Notes under the pieces: model-generated
What the model was told of the DNA's origin: nothing
Databases searched by the model: none
The model's input: the letters and a program-made list of their open reading frames with translations, nothing else
Source of the DNA: Paenibacillus sp. JZ16
GTDB lineage: Bacteria > Bacillota > Bacilli > Paenibacillales > Paenibacillaceae
Direction: 5' to 3'
Assembly (NCBI RefSeq): GCF_015326965.1
Contig: NZ_CP017659.1
Coordinates: 3,286,001-3,350,000 of the forward strand
Length of the DNA: 64,000 nt
Translations under genes and position numbers: made by a program
Part shown: positions 61,033 to 64,000 of the stretch, one piece after another
Layout of the letters: each line of letters opens with the position of its first letter
How positions within the stretch are numbered: position 1 is the first letter of the stretch

Positions 61033-62007
61033 TTAGCCTCCAGTGTTGTTATCCCCCGTCTGCCCGGATAAGTCTGCTCCACCAGGTAAAGGTTCCAAAG
61101 GTGTCGTTGTTCCATCTGGAGGATTCGTCGGCGTTGTTACCGGCGGAGTAACAGGCGGGATTTCCTGCTCCGTATTATGGCTATTCTCATTGGTAACGGG
61201 AGGCGGTATCGCTATGCTCGGCGCGCTTGCCTTATTCTCGCCGACGGCCTTTCCTTGCCCGTCATAATAATACATTGGCACGTCGCCGACCACGAGCAGA
61301 TAAGAAATGGGAATATCGGTTTCCACAATCTGCGGCTCCATGTCAAAAGGAACGACAACCGCTACCTCTGTTACGATGTGGACGAATACCTCCACCAAAA
61401 TCATATTAATGCCAGCACCCTGCTGCCTGGTATCCAGTTGAACCTTCACCGCTCCCTGCGGTTCGATCTTCAAAGGAATTTGCGGACCGAATGAAGCGAT
61501 AATCGGGCTTTTCAGCACCTGTCCCAAGGGAATTTGCTCCTTACGCTTATGAATATCGTCCAGTGTGCTCTGAACAACCTCCGTTGTATGGGAGGTGATT
61601 TTTAAATGCTCGGCATAATTCAGCATGAATCCCGTCACTTTGCCCGAGCTGTCCGTTTTCCAGTTGACCAGATTATCGAAATCCTTCCCCTGCGTGACCT
61701 GAGAGGTGATCGCTTTATTGATGGCTTCAGTGGCAATCTGTTTAACCCTGATTTGGGCTAAATGCATGATCGGCGGCCGCAGATTCTGCTCAATATACAT
61801 AAAAAACTCAACGATCCCAAACACAAGGAGCAGAGCGCCGATCAGCCACCATTTTTTCGTGCTTCGTCTTTTGGCAGCCTGAGGACGCCCTCGGCTCTGC
61901 GGTACGGGCCGAAAGCCTCTGCGCGGTGGTTTATAAGCTCTCCTTGGTTTAGGCCACGACAGCGACGGAAAGGCCAAACGCCTGCTTCCCCATCTCTTTC
62001 GTCTCAT
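61033..62007 (-). CDS. yunB: Sporulation protein YunB
   Basis: The 324-residue protein has a very basic N-terminus (RRAYKPPRRGFRPVPQSRGR), one membrane helix (WWLIGALLLVFGIVEFFMYI) and a 150-residue outer domain. That domain has LRPPIMHLAQIRVKQIATEA, NYAEHLKI and FGPQIPLKIEPQGAV, the YunB signature. The C-terminal ~70 residues are Pro/Thr/Gly-rich and look disordered. In Bacillus yunB is a SigE-controlled sporulation gene. GGGGGG precedes the ATG. Confidence 0.9.
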   Translation of the reverse strand: MRRKRWGSRRLAFPSLSWPKPRRAYKPPRRGFRPVPQSRGRPQAAKRRSTKKWWLIGALLLVFGIVEFFMYIEQNLRPPIMHLAQIRVKQIATEAINKAITSQVTQGKDFDNLVNWKTDSSGKVTGFMLNYAEHLKITSHTTEVVQSTLDDIHKRKEQIPLGQVLKSPIIASFGPQIPLKIEPQGAVKVQLDTRQQGAGINMILVEVFVHIVTEVAVVVPFDMEPQIVETDIPISYLLVVGDVPMYYYDGQGKAVGENKASAPSIAIPPPVTNENSHNTEQEIPPVTPPVTTPTNPPDGTTTPLEPLPGGADLSGQTGDNNTGG

Positions 62008-62167
62008 GCTTGGTCCCCCCTATTTACGCCCCGAGGAGCATGTTTACCATGGCAAGCTCTCCTGTATAGAGGGTATGCGGACAAACGGCAAAAAAGAAGA
62101 GCAAGGATGGGATCCTCACTCTTCTTCCTTATGGATATTCAATTTCAAGAAAGACTGCAAAGAGGAT

Positions 62168-62512
62168 CTACTTGTCGTCCTTTGGATTGTCTTCTTGATC
62201 CTCCACATAATATTTCAGCATCGACAGTTTATTCTCCCAGAAGCGGTCGAAATAAGCCAGCCAATCCTTTAATTCCTTAAGCGGTTCGGCATCCAGCCGA
62301 TAGCGCGTTTCGCGTCCAACCTTGCGGTCCTGCACAAGGCCCGCTTCCCCCAGGATTCGGAGATGCTTGGAAACGGCGGTCCGCGTCATGGAGAAGTGCC
62401 CTGTAATTTCTTTAACCGGCATTTCTTTATCACTTAACAAGCCAAGCAGCTTACGGCGTGTCGGATCTGCGATAGCTTGATAAACATCATGCTTCGGAGC
62501 GGCTCGCGACAT
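62168..62512 (-). CDS. ArsR-family winged-helix regulator
   Basis: The ATG at 62512 follows a GAGG located in the end of the upstream gene. The 114-residue protein has the winged helix IADPTRRKLLGLLSDKEMPVKE and TRTAVSKHLRILGEAGLVQDR. It has no metal-site cysteines, fitting the SRPBCC-linked subgroup (helix with RYRLDAEPLKELKDWL). It probably controls itself and the SRPBCC gene just upstream in the same unit. Confidence 0.88.
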   Translation of the reverse strand: MSRAAPKHDVYQAIADPTRRKLLGLLSDKEMPVKEITGHFSMTRTAVSKHLRILGEAGLVQDRKVGRETRYRLDAEPLKELKDWLAYFDRFWENKLSMLKYYVEDQEDNPKDDK

Positions 62513-62516
62513 GGGA

Positions 62517-62942
62517 TTAGGCCTCAACGTATCCCGCAAGCTTCTGAACAATGCCTGCCCAGCCGTTGTCCATACGCCCCCGCACGATATCGTGTGCTTC
62601 CCCGAACTCGGTCACTTGATCCGCTGTCCATCCGCCGTGAATGAGCGTAAATTCCGTATGATCTCCCTGCTGTACCAGTTCGAACGTAACACTCCAATCC
62701 TTGCCCCAGTTAAAAGACAAGCGGTTGGGCTCGTCAATAAGCGTGACCTTGCATGGTGAATTGCCGAAAGGGCCTGCATTCAATTGAAACTCAAAGCCTT
62801 CCACCGGCTCAAAATTGTTAGGCATAAACCAGGCTGAAATTCCTTCAGCCGTTGCCACGGCTTTCCACACCTTCTCGATGGGCGCTTTCAGCACCAGCGT
62901 ATGACGAATATCCGGCAGCTTGCCGTTTGATGCGTTGTCCAT
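62517..62942 (-). CDS. SRPBCC (AHSA1-like) family protein
   Basis: The 141-residue START-like domain has RHTLVLKAPIEKVWKAVATAEGISAWFMPNNF at the start (the first strand-helix). The strand pair LSFNWGKDWSVTFELVQQ and a long C-terminal helix (GWAGIVQKLAGYVEA) follow. The role is not predictable. The ArsR gene starts 4 bases past its stop, so they form an operon of a common ArsR-SRPBCC type. Confidence 0.88.
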   Translation of the reverse strand: MDNASNGKLPDIRHTLVLKAPIEKVWKAVATAEGISAWFMPNNFEPVEGFEFQLNAGPFGNSPCKVTLIDEPNRLSFNWGKDWSVTFELVQQGDHTEFTLIHGGWTADQVTEFGEAHDIVRGRMDNGWAGIVQKLAGYVEA

Positions 62943-63133
62943 ATCACATAAACCTCACTCATGTTTAATATTATGAAACCATTTGGTTTCCCTTATTGCA
63001 TTATAGGACACCAAATGGTTTTACGTCAAATAACAATATTCACCTGTTACCCAATCAGCGCACCCTATTGTCCAGCCTCCCTTAAAGCCTTGTAAACCAG
63101 GCAGCTTGCCAACTTCTCATGGCCTAGAGCTCG

Positions 63134-63559
63134 CTAGGACTGAGCCGGGTAGGTCTTGTTCAAGAAGGCAATCGATTCGCGAATCAGCTGCTTTAGGACC
63201 TCCACATCAATATCTGCCACTTTATTAATATACACGCAGCCTTTCCCGGCCGTATGTTTACCGAAACTCGGCAACAGCTCCTCCCGCTTCTCATCGCCCG
63301 GCGCAAAATACAGGCTGATCTTCGCCTTGCGCGGCGAGAAACCTACCAACGGCGCATCGCCTTCGTGCCCGGTAGCGTAGCGGTAATGGTAGGAGCCGAA
63401 ACCGATGATGCTGGGGCCCCACATCTTAGCCGGAAAACCGCTCGTCTCCTCAAAAATCTCCAGCAAACGATAAGCATCCTCCCGTTTTTTCGGCGAATCC
63501 ACTTGCTCTATAAACTCCACCACGCTGTGATCCGTTTCTTTTGTTTTTTGCTCGTACAT
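63134..63559 (-). CDS. DUF1801-domain protein
   Basis: The ATG at 63559 follows AAAGGAG. The 141-residue protein has KMWGPSIIGFGSYHYRYATG, then LVGFSPRKAKISLYFA and GCVYINKVADIDVEVLKQLI, the blocks of the DUF1801 (YdhG-like) fold. The function is unknown. No linked gene is evident. Confidence 0.85.
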   Translation of the reverse strand: MYEQKTKETDHSVVEFIEQVDSPKKREDAYRLLEIFEETSGFPAKMWGPSIIGFGSYHYRYATGHEGDAPLVGFSPRKAKISLYFAPGDEKREELLPSFGKHTAGKGCVYINKVADIDVEVLKQLIRESIAFLNKTYPAQS

Positions 63560-63716
63560 TAGGGTTTGACTCCTTTCGAATACTCCTGTTATTATGACCA
63601 GCCTTATTAAAAATAAGAAAAACGTCATCGACGTACTTGTTAGAAAACAGACCGTATTTAGCGGAAGCTTTCTTGCAATATAAGGAGGTAAGCCTCTAAT
63701 GCTACTTATCTCTTAA

Positions 63717-63770
63717 ATAAAAAAAGCCGGAGATGATTAGCCATTGATTTCTAATCACTTCCAGCTTTGT
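63717..63770 (-). terminator. Terminator after the SpoU-family methyltransferase gene
   Basis: AAGCTGGAAGTGATTAG and CTAATCATCTCCGGCTT arms followed by TTTTT on the minus strand. Confidence 0.78.
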
Positions 63771-63789
63771 CGAGGAGCCGCTCCGGTCT

Positions 63790-64000
63790 TTATTGACCTG
63801 TATATTCTCTTTGCCGTAAAGCCTCGTACATCAGCACCGACGCTGCCATAGCCGCGTTCAACGATTCGGCTTTCCCCGGCATGGGAATACGGATCGCATC
63901 GTCCACGAGTTCCGCAACCTCAGGTGAGACACCGCGCCCTTCGCTCCCAATCACGATCCAGCTTGTCCCTTTGAAATCATACTCGAAGCAGGAATGTTTC
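63790..64000 (-). CDS. SpoU/TrmH-family RNA 2'-O-methyltransferase (5' end cut by window edge)
   Basis: Only the last ~70 residues are in the window. They contain the two SPOUT knot motifs: WIVIGSEGRGVSPEV, then IRIPMPGKAESLNAAMAASV. The end is LMYEALRQREYTGQ. This is the SAM-binding trefoil knot of SpoU methylases, which modify rRNA or tRNA ribose. It resembles B. subtilis YsgA in its end. The target is unknown. Confidence 0.9.
   Translation of the reverse strand, partial: KHSCFEYDFKGTSWIVIGSEGRGVSPEVAELVDDAIRIPMPGKAESLNAAMAASVLMYEALRQREYTGQ

Noticed and set aside
1-64000. CRISPR array, tRNA, rRNA, prophage or defence island
   Set aside because: No regular spacer-repeat pattern, no cloverleaf or rRNA-like stretch, and no phage structural or restriction genes were found. 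Only one IS and small repeats are present.

Overview
The window is ordinary chromosomal DNA of an endospore-forming, low-to-mid GC Gram-positive, most probably a Paenibacillus or close relative (inference). The reasons are: alpha/beta-type spore proteins, Sda, YunB, LytH, YlbJ and YheC/D-type spore genes; DnaB/DnaI primosome loaders; many TTG and GTG starts behind strong AGGAGG sites; S-box, T-box and c-di-AMP leaders; and long blocks that follow the Bacillus subtilis yui-yum-yut-yun and yjb gene neighbourhoods. It differs from B. subtilis in carrying MqnE of the futalosine menaquinone route. No rRNA, tRNA, CRISPR array, prophage or defence island is visible. The only complete mobile element is one IS3-family copy.

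Layout. 1-8.5 kb: a K+ channel (cut by the edge), an acetyltransferase, the sdhCAB operon with a divergent LysR gene, then a KtrAB-type K+ uptake operon behind a c-di-AMP riboswitch. 8.7-16 kb: a CPBP-family membrane protease, uvrC, trxA, a tiny membrane protein, and dnaB-dnaI. 16-26 kb: yuiB, hemQ, a type II NADH dehydrogenase, a YumC-type ferredoxin reductase, sda with its DnaA/LexA-like control region, an ATP-grasp spore gene, an A-type Fe-S carrier, mqnE, a second NDH-2-like flavoprotein, yuzB and the NifU-like yutI. This is mainly a respiration, heme and Fe-S block. 26-34 kb: an SDR, metNIQ behind a SAM riboswitch, a HEPN-domain protein, ctaA, a thioredoxin-like protein and a DUF2515 protein. 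34-46 kb: a MurJ/SpoVB-like flippase, a class B PBP, a membrane transglutaminase, an MFS pump, a YjcZ-like spore peptide, a Toprim protein, and Sco and ctaB for cytochrome oxidase assembly.

46-56.8 kb: two SASP genes flank trpS (T-box controlled) and a frameshifted aldose 1-epimerase; then pepF, small proteins, a DUF2225 protein, a truncated globin, ylbJ and nadK. 56.8-58.1 kb: the IS3-family element, which sits inside the shared bidirectional terminator of nadK and yutD. 58.2-64 kb: yutD, lipA, lytH, yunB, an ArsR/SRPBCC pair, a DUF1801 protein and the end of a SpoU-family RNA methyltransferase.

Functional themes: aerobic respiration (SdhCAB, two NDH-2 proteins, CtaA, CtaB, Sco, HemQ, MqnE), redox and Fe-S handling, K+ homeostasis, cell-wall synthesis and sporulation. 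The least expected signals are non-coding: a LexA-like operator and DnaA boxes at sda, two families of intergenic palindromic repeats (one copy with a nested double hairpin), a possible small RNA upstream of mqnE, and the IS-split terminator. I did not find a convincing new multi-gene system.
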